Assembly: GCA_015494295.1 (NCBI GenBank)
Contig: WGBO01000018.1
Span: 80,447 to 144,446 of the forward strand
Direction of reading: 5' to 3'
Source of the DNA: Gammaproteobacteria bacterium
GTDB taxonomy: Bacteria; Pseudomonadota; Gammaproteobacteria; DSM-19610
DNA length: 64,000 nucleotides
The position numbers were made by a program, and so were the translations under genes. Below are positions 32,521 to 41,740 of the stretch, in pieces. The notes under the pieces were generated by a model. It did not search any database and had not been told where the DNA came from. It worked only from the letters and a program-made list of their open reading frames with translations. The number at the start of each line of letters is the position of its first letter. Position 1 is the stretch's first letter.

Positions 32521-34062
32521 ATGAAACCCATCCTGAAACGTACGTTGACATCCGTCGCGGTGACGGCGGCCCTGGCGATTGCGCCATTGGCTCATGCGAC
32601 GAATGGATACTTCAAAATCGGCTACGGTTCGAAGAACCGCGGCATGGCAGGGGCGGGTATGGCCTTCGGGCAGGATACGCTGGCTGCCGCCATCAACCCG
32701 GCTGCGCTGACCGGCGTGGGGAACCGCGTTGATGCGGGCGTGGAGCTGTTCAGCCCCAGTCAGCGTGAAGGTGGCGCCGACGCAACCGGTCTGGCTGTGT
32801 CTGATCTCGGCAACGGGCCGCGCCAGGGCGCCGATGTCAGCGTGGACAGTGGCGCCACGCTGTTCGCGATCCCGAACTTCGGCATTTCCATGCAGCTCGA
32901 CGACAAGATCACCGTGGGTCTGGCCATGGTTGCCAACGGCGGCATGAATACCCGCTACGGCCGCGCCAATGACGGTAGCGGCAATATCTTCACCTCGGCG
33001 TTTGCCCCGGTCATCGGCGATTCCTCGACGGGCGCCTTCGGTGGCCTGGCCGGTTTTGCCGGCGCGCTCGAGGTTGGCGCCTTCGACCTGGACGGTAACG
33101 GCACGCCCGGGGATCCCACTGACCAGGTTCCGGCCGCCGTTCTCGATCCCAATCTCCAGGCCCTGTACAACAACCCGAACACCAGTCCGTCGCTTGGCGT
33201 CAACCTGTCGCAGTTGCTGATCACGCCCACCATCGCGTACAAGATCAACGACAATCATTCCGTCGGCTTTGCGCCGGTGATCGCCTACCAGCGTTTCCGC
33301 GCCTATGGCCTGGGTCTGTTCCAGGCGTTCTCCAGCGACCCGAACAACGTGACCAACAAGGGTGACGACCAGTCCTGGGGTTACGGTGCGCGTATCGGCT
33401 ACCAGGGTACCTTTGGCATGGTGTCCTTTGGTGCGTCCTACACCACCAAGCTCAACATGCAGGCGTTCGACGACTACGCCGGCCTGTTTGCCGAGAACGG
33501 CGACTTCGATATTCCGTCCACCTATGGCGCGGGTATTGCCATCACGCCGGTAGCCGGGTTGACCATCGCCGCCGACGTGACCCGTATCAACTACAGCGAC
33601 GTGGCGGCCATCAACAACGAGGGGCCGACCGCCAACGAGTTCATGAATGCATTCGTCGGCGCGCTGACCGGGGACCCGCGCGCGATCTCCAACCCGCTGG
33701 GCACCAACGACGGCTGGGGTTTCGGCTGGGATGACGTGACCGTGTACAAGATCGGCGTCAACTATGCCTACAACAGCCAGTGGACCTTCCGGGCCGGCTA
33801 CAACTACGCCGAGTCGCCATATGACAAGGACCAGGCGCTGTTCAATATCCTGGCGCCCGGCCTGGTAGAGAAGCACGTGACGGCCGGCTTTACCTACAGC
33901 CCGAGCAGCACGTCGGAAATCACCGTGGCCTACATGCACGCATTCCGCAACAGTGTGGAATACCAGTATGACGGCACCGGCGGCTTCACCGGCTTCGGCT
34001 ACTCCGCGACCAACGCCATGTCGCAGAATGCCATCGAAGCCAGCTACGCCTGGCAGTTCTGA
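32521..34062 (+). CDS. OmpP1/FadL-family outer-membrane protein (long form)
   Basis: 513 residues. Signal peptide about 1-25 (ending AHA). The mature N-terminus ATNGYFKIGYGSKNRGMAG and LAAAINPAALTGVGNR place it in a FadL subgroup distinct from the divergent neighbour. Long extracellular loops near residues 145-220 and at 370-400 explain the length. ATG 32521 follows GAGAGGAAAGGA; the frame is open upstream, without a signal-like start. A perfect -35 (TTGACA, 32401-32406) lies 114 bp upstream, but its -10 is unclear. Substrate unknown. Confidence 0.9.
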   Translation: MKPILKRTLTSVAVTAALAIAPLAHATNGYFKIGYGSKNRGMAGAGMAFGQDTLAAAINPAALTGVGNRVDAGVELFSPSQREGGADATGLAVSDLGNGPRQGADVSVDSGATLFAIPNFGISMQLDDKITVGLAMVANGGMNTRYGRANDGSGNIFTSAFAPVIGDSSTGAFGGLAGFAGALEVGAFDLDGNGTPGDPTDQVPAAVLDPNLQALYNNPNTSPSLGVNLSQLLITPTIAYKINDNHSVGFAPVIAYQRFRAYGLGLFQAFSSDPNNVTNKGDDQSWGYGARIGYQGTFGMVSFGASYTTKLNMQAFDDYAGLFAENGDFDIPSTYGAGIAITPVAGLTIAADVTRINYSDVAAINNEGPTANEFMNAFVGALTGDPRAISNPLGTNDGWGFGWDDVTVYKIGVNYAYNSQWTFRAGYNYAESPYDKDQALFNILAPGLVEKHVTAGFTYSPSSTSEITVAYMHAFRNSVEYQYDGTGGFTGFGYSATNAMSQNAIEASYAWQF

Positions 34063-34106
34063 GCGTGGTGACAACCAAGTTGTGCAAACCGGTCTGAGTG
34101 ACCCTG

Positions 34107-34134
34107 AAAGGGCCGTGGCGTCACGGCCCTTTTT
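34107..34134 (+). terminator. Terminator of the long FadL-type gene
   Basis: An 11-bp stem AAAGGGCCGTG / CACGGCCCTTT with loop GCGT, ending in five T residues. Confidence 0.9.
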
Positions 34135-34217
34135 GCATAATATAAACGGTCGTAAATCGAACGCGTTTTATCTAGGATAGGGCGCGGTCAAGAAAACCAG
34201 AGGTCAAGGAGAGAAGG

Positions 34218-35147
34218 ATGATCAAGATCAAACGCATGTTTTCCCTGTTTCTGCTGCTGGGCATGGCGCTGTTGCCGTTGTCCGGAGCGGTGCAGGCAGC
34301 CGAGAAATTCAAGCCTTTCGTGCTCGCGTTCAAGGGGGCGGCCGACTTTGACGCCAAGGTCAAGGAGGTTCGCGACAAGCTGAAGGCGGAAGGTTTCCGT
34401 GTCGTCGGCGAATACACGCCCTACGAGGGCACGCATGTCGACAAGGCTCACATCATCATCGTGACCAACGACGATCTCATCAAGGCCGCGTCGATGTCCA
34501 GGTTCGGTGGTTTCGCGGCGCCCTGGCGCATCGGTATCACCAAGGTGGGTGACGAGGTGCAGGTGGCCTATCCGAACCCCATCTATATCGCCAAGGCCTA
34601 CCGTCTGAAGACCGACCTGGAAGGTGTGAACGATGCGCTGCGCCGCGCGCTTGGCGCCATCGAAACCTTCGGCTCGAAGAAGGGTCTGTCGGCGCGCAAG
34701 CTGCGCAAGTACCACTATACCTTTGGCATGGAATACTTCGACGATGTGTACGAGCTGGCCAAGTATGACAGCCACAAGGCCGCCGTGGACGCGCTGGAGA
34801 AGAACCTGGCCGCTGGCGTGGGTGGCGTGACCAAGGTCTACCGACTCGATCTGCCCAACAACGTCACCGTCTTCGGCGTGGCGCGCAAGGCTGGCGAGGG
34901 CGGCGACAAGCACATGGACGAGGCATGGATCATGCAGAACGTGGACTTCGAGGAACTCAAGACCACCCCCTACCTGCCTTACGAAATCATGGTCGATGGC
35001 AACAAGGTGGTTGCCCTGCACATGCGCTTCCGCATGGCGCTGCATCGCCCGGACCTGAAGATGATGGGTCAGAACAGCTTCATGAACATCATGTCCAGCC
35101 CGAAAGCGGTGGAAAAGGCGCTGACCGAGGCCGCCGGGGGCAAATAG
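34218..35147 (+). CDS. Exported protein of unknown function, possible two-domain DUF302-like
   Basis: 309 residues. I cannot assign it firmly. A signal peptide (about 1-28, ending VQA) predicts periplasmic location. The mature part looks like two related alpha/beta halves: each has a helix with regular basic and acidic residues (DAKVKEVRDKLKAEGF; HKAAVDALEKNLAAGV), then strands ending in IYIAKAYR or YEIMVDGNKVVALHMRF. The helix-GF-strand-PY pattern recalls DUF302-type domains, which is only an impression. No Cys in the mature chain and no heme or metal motif. GGAGA precedes the ATG. It is a single-gene unit between terminators. Confidence 0.75.
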   Translation: MIKIKRMFSLFLLLGMALLPLSGAVQAAEKFKPFVLAFKGAADFDAKVKEVRDKLKAEGFRVVGEYTPYEGTHVDKAHIIIVTNDDLIKAASMSRFGGFAAPWRIGITKVGDEVQVAYPNPIYIAKAYRLKTDLEGVNDALRRALGAIETFGSKKGLSARKLRKYHYTFGMEYFDDVYELAKYDSHKAAVDALEKNLAAGVGGVTKVYRLDLPNNVTVFGVARKAGEGGDKHMDEAWIMQNVDFEELKTTPYLPYEIMVDGNKVVALHMRFRMALHRPDLKMMGQNSFMNIMSSPKAVEKALTEAAGGK

Positions 35148-35183
35148 CGCCAGAACCGCTTCTTTGCGGAAAATCTGATTCAG

Positions 35184-35209
35184 AACCCCTGCTTGCAGGG
35201 GTTTTTTTT
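35184..35209 (+). terminator. Terminator of the unknown exported protein gene
   Basis: Stem AACCCCTG / CAGGGGTT with loop CTTG, then eight T residues. Confidence 0.9.
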
Positions 35210-35222
35210 GCATGCCTTCAGG

Positions 35223-35251
35223 CCCCGCGAGGCTTAAAGCCGCGGGGTTTT
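35223..35251 (+). terminator. Second, tandem terminator
   Basis: CCCCGCG / CGCGGGG with an inner GCTT/AAGC stem, followed by TTTTC. It lies only 14 bp after the first terminator, so read-through toward the chemoreceptor gene is kept low. Confidence 0.7.
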
Positions 35252-35306
35252 CAGCCGTTATGAGGTATGGCCACGCTACGCTGGTCGTCAACTCGTATGG
35301 GTCGAT

Positions 35307-36458
35307 ATGTTGAATCGCTTCAAACGGATTTTCTCCTCACGCGCCCCCGGTGGCCGCTGGCTGAACGTGGCGGGTTCGGTGGTCGGCGGTGTGCTGGCCC
35401 TGGTGCTGGTTTTTGTCTATCCCGCGCCGCTGCTGGCGGTCCTGGCGGCTGCGGCGGGTGGCTTCTTTGTGGCGCGGCTGACGTCGGCGTCCCCGGTCGG
35501 CTGGCAGCAGCCGTTGCGGGATTTCCTCACGCGTTGCGGCGACGGTGATTTTTCTGCCCGCCTCGACACCGCTGTCGGGAGCGGGATGCCCGGCGAGCTT
35601 GTCGATACCTGTCACGCGTTTGCCGAGCGTCTGCGGGCAAGGCTGGAATCGGCCGAGGCGGTTTCCCGCGAAGCCGGCGCCCTGGCGGCGGAGGTGGAGC
35701 AATACGTTGCCGCGCAGGATGAGGGCGCGGCTGGCGAAGCAGGCCTGGCCGGCGAGGCCGTTTCGTTCCTGGCCGGGTCGGTGGGGCGAATGAGCGACAG
35801 TGCCGGGCGCGTGACCGAGGCCTCGTCCAGGGCGGAGCAATGTGTCAGCGAAAGCAACGTGGCGATGACGGAAGCCTTGGGCTCGATGGCGCTGCTCAGC
35901 GGCGAACTGGTCAACGCGCGCAATGCCATGCAGCGGCTGGATGGTTTCGTCGACAACGTGGGCAACGTGCTCAGCGTGATTCGCGCCATCGCCGAGCAGA
36001 CCAACATGCTGGCTCTGAATGCCGCCATCGAGGCAGCACGGGCCGGCGAGCAGGGGCGGGGTTTCGCCGTGGTCGCGGACGAGGTGCGCGGCCTGGCGGG
36101 GCGGACCCAGAAAGCCACCCTGGAGATCCAGGAGATTATCGAGCAGATCCAGAACGGCGCGCGGGAAGTCGTGTCGGTGGTCGCCGAGGGGGATGGCCAG
36201 GCCACGGTCTGCGAGGAACTGATCGAGACGGCCTGTGTTGCGCTTTCCGAAATCGGAGGTGAAATTGCCGCCATCAACGCGGTTTCCGCCGAGATCATCG
36301 GGCTGTCCTCGGAGCAGCAGTCGGCCGTCGATTCGCTGGCCGGGCGCCTGCGGCAGTCGGCCGAAGAAGATCCCGCCCGGCACAAGGCCGCGGAGTTGTT
36401 GGCCATGAGCGAATCACTGGCCGGACTCACCGGCAGGCTGCAGGGAATTCATGGTTAA
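35307..36458 (+). CDS. Methyl-accepting chemotaxis-type protein without periplasmic domain
   Basis: 383 residues. Two hydrophobic helices near residues 21-55 are separated by almost nothing, so there is no periplasmic sensor. No clear HAMP. The signalling tip is canonical: [35 protein letters not shown] is its core (read in two parts, near residues 230-265). The hairpin around it is short, and the C-terminus has no CheR-docking pentapeptide. It may sense cytoplasmic or membrane state, or serve a non-flagellar pathway. It lies just upstream of a second receptor of similar architecture. Confidence 0.86.
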   Translation: MLNRFKRIFSSRAPGGRWLNVAGSVVGGVLALVLVFVYPAPLLAVLAAAAGGFFVARLTSASPVGWQQPLRDFLTRCGDGDFSARLDTAVGSGMPGELVDTCHAFAERLRARLESAEAVSREAGALAAEVEQYVAAQDEGAAGEAGLAGEAVSFLAGSVGRMSDSAGRVTEASSRAEQCVSESNVAMTEALGSMALLSGELVNARNAMQRLDGFVDNVGNVLSVIRAIAEQTNMLALNAAIEAARAGEQGRGFAVVADEVRGLAGRTQKATLEIQEIIEQIQNGAREVVSVVAEGDGQATVCEELIETACVALSEIGGEIAAINAVSAEIIGLSSEQQSAVDSLAGRLRQSAEEDPARHKAAELLAMSESLAGLTGRLQGIHG

Positions 36459-36536
36459 GTTGTGGGGAGAGTCGCCGTAACATCAGGTACAGATATGACC
36501 GAATCTTGATTTGTCGAGGATGGAGCCAAACATATT

Positions 36537-37715
36537 ATGAAACCCAGTATTTTGCGTAACCTGTTGATTGCCAGTGTTGCTTTCGGGCTGGCGACCGGCG
36601 CGGTCTTTCCTTTTTTTGCCGATATTTTCGTGGATGTGAAGGAAGGCATGTTCACCTGGTTCGCCACCAGTTGCCTGCTGGCGGGCGCCTTTATCGGCGT
36701 CAGCAACTACTGGCTGGTCAAGGTTATCCTCCTCAAGCGCCTGGAACGTATCTCCGAGGTCGCCAACGCCATTTCGCGTAACGACGTGTCGCACGAGTGC
36801 AAGATCCAGAGCGACGACATGATTGGCGAGATCATCGACGCCTTTAACCGCATGGCGGCGAACCTGCGCAACATGATCGGCCAGATGAGTGGTGCCACCA
36901 CGCAGCTTGCGGCGGCGGCCGAGGAAACCTCCACCATCACGGAAGAAACCAGCCGCGGCGTCCAGCAGCAGCAGTCAGAGATCGACAGCATCGCCTCGGC
37001 GATGGACGAGATGACCTCCACCGTGCAGGAAGTCGCGCGCAATGCCGCCGAGGCGTCACGCGCCGCGGACAAGGCCGACCACGAGGCCAAGTCGGGCGCG
37101 CTGGTGGCCACGGAGGCCATTGGTGGCATCGATTCGCTGCTGGGCGAGGTCGATTCCGCCGCCCAGGTCATTCGCAACCTGGAGAAGGAAAGCGAGAATA
37201 TCGGCTCGGTGCTGGACGTGATCCGCGGTATCGCCGAGCAGACCAACCTGCTGGCCCTGAACGCGGCCATCGAGGCGGCGCGCGCCGGTGAACAGGGGCG
37301 CGGTTTCGCGGTGGTGGCTGACGAGGTGCGTACCCTGGCGAGCCGCACCCAGCAGTCCACGCAGGAAATCCAGGACATGATCCAGCGTCTCCAGGACGGC
37401 GCCGTCAATGCCGTGAAAGTCATGGAAGGTGCGCAGAACCAGGCGCAGAGCAGTTCCGACATGGTGGAGAAGGCGGCGGAATCGCTGGCGTCGATTGCCG
37501 GCTCGGTGTCCGCCATCAACGACATGAACACCATGATTGCCAGCGCCGCCGAGGAGCAGAGCGCGGTGGCGGCGGAAATGCAGGCCAATATGAACAACAT
37601 CCGCGAAGTGTCCGACCGCTCGGCGGCGGGCGCCCAGCAGACGGCCCAGGCCAGCGAGGAACTGGCGCGGCTGGCGGCGGAGCAGCAATCGCTGATGGCC
37701 CAGTTCAAGGTGTAG
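36537..37715 (+). CDS. Methyl-accepting chemotaxis protein with minimal periplasmic loop
   Basis: 392 residues. TM1 (about 8-30) and TM2 (about 38-62) are joined by a loop of only some 12-15 residues. A HAMP domain follows ([18 protein letters not shown] onwards), then a full signalling hairpin with tip [18 protein letters not shown]. Signals are probably sensed in the membrane or cytoplasm. It is 78 bp after the previous receptor gene and ends at a strong terminator, so the two may be co-transcribed. Confidence 0.92.
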   Translation: MKPSILRNLLIASVAFGLATGAVFPFFADIFVDVKEGMFTWFATSCLLAGAFIGVSNYWLVKVILLKRLERISEVANAISRNDVSHECKIQSDDMIGEIIDAFNRMAANLRNMIGQMSGATTQLAAAAEETSTITEETSRGVQQQQSEIDSIASAMDEMTSTVQEVARNAAEASRAADKADHEAKSGALVATEAIGGIDSLLGEVDSAAQVIRNLEKESENIGSVLDVIRGIAEQTNLLALNAAIEAARAGEQGRGFAVVADEVRTLASRTQQSTQEIQDMIQRLQDGAVNAVKVMEGAQNQAQSSSDMVEKAAESLASIAGSVSAINDMNTMIASAAEEQSAVAAEMQANMNNIREVSDRSAAGAQQTAQASEELARLAAEQQSLMAQFKV

Positions 37716-37746
37716 CTGCGTTTTTCCTTCTCCTGGAAGCACCTCG

Positions 37747-37776
37747 AAGCCGGATGGTTCGCCATCCGGCTTTTTT
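37747..37776 (+). terminator. Terminator of the chemoreceptor pair
   Basis: A perfect 11-bp stem AAGCCGGATGG / CCATCCGGCTT with the stable TTCG tetraloop and six T residues. Confidence 0.93.
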
Positions 37777-37911
37777 CTTATCCCCTTTGGGAGGGGTGAA
37801 AAGGCATGCAAAAACCGGCTTTCTGATGTATGGTTCGCGCCCGGATCAATTATTTTTATTGGCTCGAAAAAAAATTAGGTGGCGCTCGGGCGCAAAGAAG
37901 GGTTCAGAAAC

Positions 37912-38820
37912 ATGTCAGATCGCAGATTGCAGGTATTTCATACGGTTGCCCGGTTGTTGAGTTTCACCAAGGCGGCGGAAACCCTGCACATGACCCAGCC
38001 GGCGGTGACATTCCAGGTGCGCCAGCTCGAGGAGCAGTTCAATACCCGTCTGTTCGATCGCACCCATAACCGCATCAGTCTCACCGAGGCGGGCAAGCGG
38101 GTGTACGAGTTCTCCGGGCGCATTTTCGACCTTTATGCCGAGATGGAGAACGCGGTCAAGGACATGACCGGCGATGTCAGCGGCGTGCTGATGATCGGCG
38201 CCAGCACCACCATTGCCGAGTACATGTTGCCGGCCCTGCTGGGCGACTTCAAGAAGAAGTACCCGGACGTCAACGTGCAGCTGAAGGTGTCGAACTCCGA
38301 GGGCATCGTGCACATGGTCGAAAACAATGTCATCGATCTGGGCGTGGTGGAATCGCCGGTGATGAACAAGAACCTGGTGGTGGAGGTGTGCCGCATGGAC
38401 GAGCTGGTGGCCGTGGTGTCGCCATCGCACCAGCTTGCCGACAGGGATGTGGTCGGTATTACGGATCTGCTCGAATACCCTTATATTTGCCGTGAGGAGG
38501 GTTCGGGTACGCGCGAGGTGATCGCCGAGTACATGAACGAGCTGGGTATCGCGCCCGGCCTGATGCATCTGTCGATGGAGCTGGGCAGCCCCGAATCGAT
38601 CAAGGGCGCGGTGGAGGCCGGCATGGGCGTGTCCATCGTGTCGTTGGCCACCATCCAGAAGGAACTCAAGCTGGGCACGCTGGTGCAGCTCAAGCTGGAG
38701 CCAGCACTGAAGCGGCCGTTCTCCTTCGTGCACCAGAAGCAGAAGTTCCGGCACCGGGCCATGGACGAGCTGCTCGATTTCGCCCGCAGTTACTGCAAAT
38801 CGCACCCCGACGTTGTATAA
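37912..38820 (+). CDS. LysR-family transcriptional regulator (CysB/YeiE-like)
   Basis: 302 residues. The N-terminal winged helix reads RRLQVFHTVARLLSFTKAAE and MTQPAVTFQVRQLEEQ; the effector domain begins GVLMIGASTTIAEYMLP. This is the subgroup that includes YeiE and related anion or sulfur-responsive regulators. ATG 37912 gives the usual short N-terminus. The likely targets are not evident: no divergent gene stands upstream (only the chemoreceptor terminator). Confidence 0.9.
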   Translation: MSDRRLQVFHTVARLLSFTKAAETLHMTQPAVTFQVRQLEEQFNTRLFDRTHNRISLTEAGKRVYEFSGRIFDLYAEMENAVKDMTGDVSGVLMIGASTTIAEYMLPALLGDFKKKYPDVNVQLKVSNSEGIVHMVENNVIDLGVVESPVMNKNLVVEVCRMDELVAVVSPSHQLADRDVVGITDLLEYPYICREEGSGTREVIAEYMNELGIAPGLMHLSMELGSPESIKGAVEAGMGVSIVSLATIQKELKLGTLVQLKLEPALKRPFSFVHQKQKFRHRAMDELLDFARSYCKSHPDVV

Positions 38821-38828
38821 CAGGGCGT

Positions 38829-39227
38829 ATGGACCCGGAGCGGCAGCAAGCCCTACTCGCCACACTCGAAAAACTGTCGCCGGCCGACCAGGCGGCGGTG
38901 GCCAGCTTTGCCGAATTTCTGGCCAGCCGCGCATCCTTGCCGGGGATGCCCGACATGGCGGCGCCCTCGGCCACGGCGGAGTCTCCGGCGGTGGCGGAGA
39001 TCCCCGAGCCCGAGCCGATTCCGGCTCCCGAGAATGAGCGCGTGATCCCGGCGCTGAAACGCCTGTCGAAGACCTACCCCATGCTCGACAAGACGCGGAT
39101 GTTAAGCGCGACTTCGGACCTGGTGACCCAGCACGTCCTGCACGGCCGTGATGCCGCGGAGGTCATCGCTGAACTGGAGCGCGTTTTCCAGGATGAGTAC
39201 GAAGCACTCCGCAAGGAACGGGAGTGA
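38829..39227 (+). CDS. Conserved hypothetical cytoplasmic protein
   Basis: 132 residues, not assigned to a known function. The N-terminus (LLATLEKLSPADQAAVASFA) resembles the short helical region found in many small DUF-type proteins. A Pro/Glu/Ala-rich linker spans about residues 38-70. The C-terminal helical part (LDKTRMLSATSDLVTQHVL) is the most structured-looking. No signal or TM. It lies 8 bp after the LysR gene and 4 bp before the PerM-like gene, so all three probably form one operon. Confidence 0.72.
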   Translation: MDPERQQALLATLEKLSPADQAAVASFAEFLASRASLPGMPDMAAPSATAESPAVAEIPEPEPIPAPENERVIPALKRLSKTYPMLDKTRMLSATSDLVTQHVLHGRDAAEVIAELERVFQDEYEALRKERE

Positions 39228-39231
39228 ATTG

Positions 39232-40305
39232 ATGGAAGTCGTCCGCCAGTGGTTCCAGCGCCATTTCTCCGATCCGCAGGTGGTCAGTCTCGCGCTGATG
39301 CTGCTGTTCGGCTTCGTGGTGATTCTGACCATGGGCAAGATGCTGGCGCCGGTGCTGGCCGCGCTGGTGCTGGCCTACCTGCTGGAAGGGCTGGTGGCGG
39401 CCTTGCAGCGGATGGGCGCGCCGCGCCTGCTGGCCGTGGGTATCGTGTTCCTGGTGTTCGTCGTGGCGCTGGTGTTGACCCTGCTGGGCCTGTTGCCGAA
39501 GTTGTCCTACCAGATAACCCAGCTGTTCCAGCAGCTCCCCAACATCATCGGCAAGGGACAGAGCGCCATCATGCATTTGCCGGAACGCTACCCGGGGCTG
39601 GTCAGCGAGGCGCAGGTGGCCGATCTGATGGAGGCCATACGCACCGAGCTGGCGGGACTCGGACAGCGGGTGGTGTCGGTGTCGATGGCCTCGGTGATCG
39701 GGGTCATGACACTGATGGTGTACCTGGTGCTGGTGCCGTTACTGGTGTTTTTCTTTCTCAAGGACAAGGAGCGCATCGTCGACTGGATCAAGGGTTACCT
39801 GCCGCGTGAACGCGCGCTGACCGCCCAGGTCTGGCACGAGGTGAACGCGCAAATTGCCAACTACGTGCGCGGCAAGGTGTGGGAGATTCTCATTGTCGGT
39901 GGTGTCAGTTACGTGACCTTCATGGCCATGGGGCTGCAGTACGCCGTGTTGTTGTCCACGCTGGTCGGCCTGTCGGTCATCATTCCCTATATCGGCGCGG
40001 CCGCCGTGACCCTGCCGATTGCCGCCATCGCCTTTTTCCAGTGGGGCTGGAGCAGCGAGTTCTGGTACGTGCTGCTGGCCTACGGCGTTATCCAGGCGCT
40101 GGATGGCAACGTGCTGGTGCCGCTGCTGTTCTCCGAGGTGGTCAACCTGCATCCGGTGGCCATCATCATCGCGGTGGTGGTGTTCGGTGGGCTGTGGGGG
40201 TTCTGGGGGGTGTTCTTCGCCATCCCGCTGGCCACGCTGGTGCAGGCGGTACTGCGCGCCTGGCCGCGCAAGTCCGGGGGCGAGGCGGAAACGGAGCCGG
40301 CCTGA
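39232..40305 (+). CDS. AI-2E/PerM-family membrane permease
   Basis: 357 residues with seven or eight predicted TM helices. The family pattern is present: paired helices at the N-terminus (VVSLALMLLFGFVVILTMG), a central amphipathic region, and the conserved C-terminal signature IPYIGAAAVTLP with LDGNVLVPLLFSEVVNLHP. Members include proposed AI-2 exporters and Na+/H+ antiporters, so the substrate is uncertain. ATG 39232 follows GGGAGTGA. It converges with the phoH gene. Confidence 0.9.
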   Translation: MEVVRQWFQRHFSDPQVVSLALMLLFGFVVILTMGKMLAPVLAALVLAYLLEGLVAALQRMGAPRLLAVGIVFLVFVVALVLTLLGLLPKLSYQITQLFQQLPNIIGKGQSAIMHLPERYPGLVSEAQVADLMEAIRTELAGLGQRVVSVSMASVIGVMTLMVYLVLVPLLVFFFLKDKERIVDWIKGYLPRERALTAQVWHEVNAQIANYVRGKVWEILIVGGVSYVTFMAMGLQYAVLLSTLVGLSVIIPYIGAAAVTLPIAAIAFFQWGWSSEFWYVLLAYGVIQALDGNVLVPLLFSEVVNLHPVAIIIAVVVFGGLWGFWGVFFAIPLATLVQAVLRAWPRKSGGEAETEPA

Positions 40306-40324
40306 GCCGTTCCGTCCGAGCTTT

Positions 40325-41740
40325 CTACAGCACGTCGGAAGCGTAGTCCGCCAGCCGCGAGCGTTCGCCGCGGGTCAGTATGATGTGCCCGCTGTGCGCC
40401 CAGTCCTTGAAGCGATCCACCACGTAGGTCAGGCCGGAGCTGGTCTCGGTGACGTAGGGCGTGTCGATCTGCGCCACGTTGCCGAGGCAGATCACCTTGG
40501 TGCCGGGACCGGCGCGCGTCACCAGCGTTTTCATCTGCTTGGGCGTCAGGTTCTGCGCCTCGTCCAGAATCAGGTACTTGTTGAGGAAGGTGCGGCCGCG
40601 CATGAAGTTCATGGAGCGGATCTTGATGCGGTTGCTGAGCAGGTCGTTGGTGGCGGCGCGCCCCCAGTCACCGCCTACCTCGGAGCGTGTCAGCACCTCC
40701 AGGTTGTCCATCAGCGCGCCCATCCAGGGCGTCATCTTTTCTTCCTCGGTGCCGGGCAGGAAACCGATATCCTCGCCCACCGGCACGGTTACGCGGGTCA
40801 TGATGATTTCCCGGTAGCGGTTCTCCTCCAGCGTCTGGGTGAGTCCGGCGGCCAGCGCCAGCAGGGTCTTGCCGGTGCCGGCGGTGCCCACCAGGCTGAC
40901 GAAATCCACGTCCGGGTCCATCAGCAGGTTGAGGGCGAAGTTCTGTTCCCGGTTGCGCGCGCTGATGCCCCATACCGTGTGCCTGGACCCCCGGTAGTCG
41001 ATGGCGGTCTCCAGCACCGCGCTGTCCTCGCCGACCTCGCGCACCAGCGCCTCGAAGCCCTGTTCGCCCGGGATATACACGCACTCGTTGACGTTCCATG
41101 ACTGCACCAGCGGGCCGTGCACGCGGTAATAGTTGCGGCCGTCCTTCTGCCACGACTCCAGGGTGTCGCTGTGCGCCTGCCAGAAGTCCTCCGGCAGTTC
41201 GCTGATGCCCGGGTACAGCAGGTTGACGTCTTCCAGCACCTGGTCGTTGAAATAGTCCTCGGCGTGAATCCCCAGCACCGCCGCCTTGATGCGCAGGTTG
41301 ATGTCCTTGGATACCAGGGTCACGGTCAGATCGGGGTGTTCGGTCTGCAGGGCCAGCGCGGTGGCCAGTATGCTGTTGTCCGGCCGGTTGCCCGGCAGCA
41401 CGTCCGGTAGCGCCGCGTTGAGGGTGTGGGTCTGGAAGAACAGGCGCCCGCCGTGGTCGGCCTCGATGTCTTCCACCAGGCCACGGGTATCGAGCGGAAT
41501 TCCCTGTTCGATGTCGCTGGCCGCGACGTCGCGCATCAGTTCGTCGAGGAAACGGCTTACCTGGCGCACGTTGCGGGCGACTTCCGAAACGCCCTTCTTG
41601 CCGGCGTCCAGTTCCTCCAGCACCACCATGGGCAGGTACACGTCGTGTTCCTTGAAGCGGAACAGCGCGGTGGGGTCGTGCATCAGCACGTTGGTGTCGA
41701 GAATGAAGAGGCGTTTGGCGGCCGGGTCGACCAGCTTCAT
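40325..41740 (-). CDS. PhoH-family ATPase with N-terminal PIN domain (PhoH2 type)
   Basis: 471 residues. The PIN nuclease domain starts FILDTNVLMHDP and has the acidic residues expected (EELDAGKKG, NRPDNSILATAL, LVSKDINLR). The ATPase has Walker A GTAGTGKT (about 284-291) and Walker B KYLILDEAQN. PIN-PhoH proteins are RNA helicase/ribonucleases in studied cases. The ATG overlaps the bcp stop (ATGA), so both are one leftward operon with the GcvR-like gene. A longer upstream frame would overlap bcp and was rejected. Confidence 0.92.
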   Translation of the reverse strand: MKLVDPAAKRLFILDTNVLMHDPTALFRFKEHDVYLPMVVLEELDAGKKGVSEVARNVRQVSRFLDELMRDVAASDIEQGIPLDTRGLVEDIEADHGGRLFFQTHTLNAALPDVLPGNRPDNSILATALALQTEHPDLTVTLVSKDINLRIKAAVLGIHAEDYFNDQVLEDVNLLYPGISELPEDFWQAHSDTLESWQKDGRNYYRVHGPLVQSWNVNECVYIPGEQGFEALVREVGEDSAVLETAIDYRGSRHTVWGISARNREQNFALNLLMDPDVDFVSLVGTAGTGKTLLALAAGLTQTLEENRYREIIMTRVTVPVGEDIGFLPGTEEEKMTPWMGALMDNLEVLTRSEVGGDWGRAATNDLLSNRIKIRSMNFMRGRTFLNKYLILDEAQNLTPKQMKTLVTRAGPGTKVICLGNVAQIDTPYVTETSSGLTYVVDRFKDWAHSGHIILTRGERSRLADYASDVL

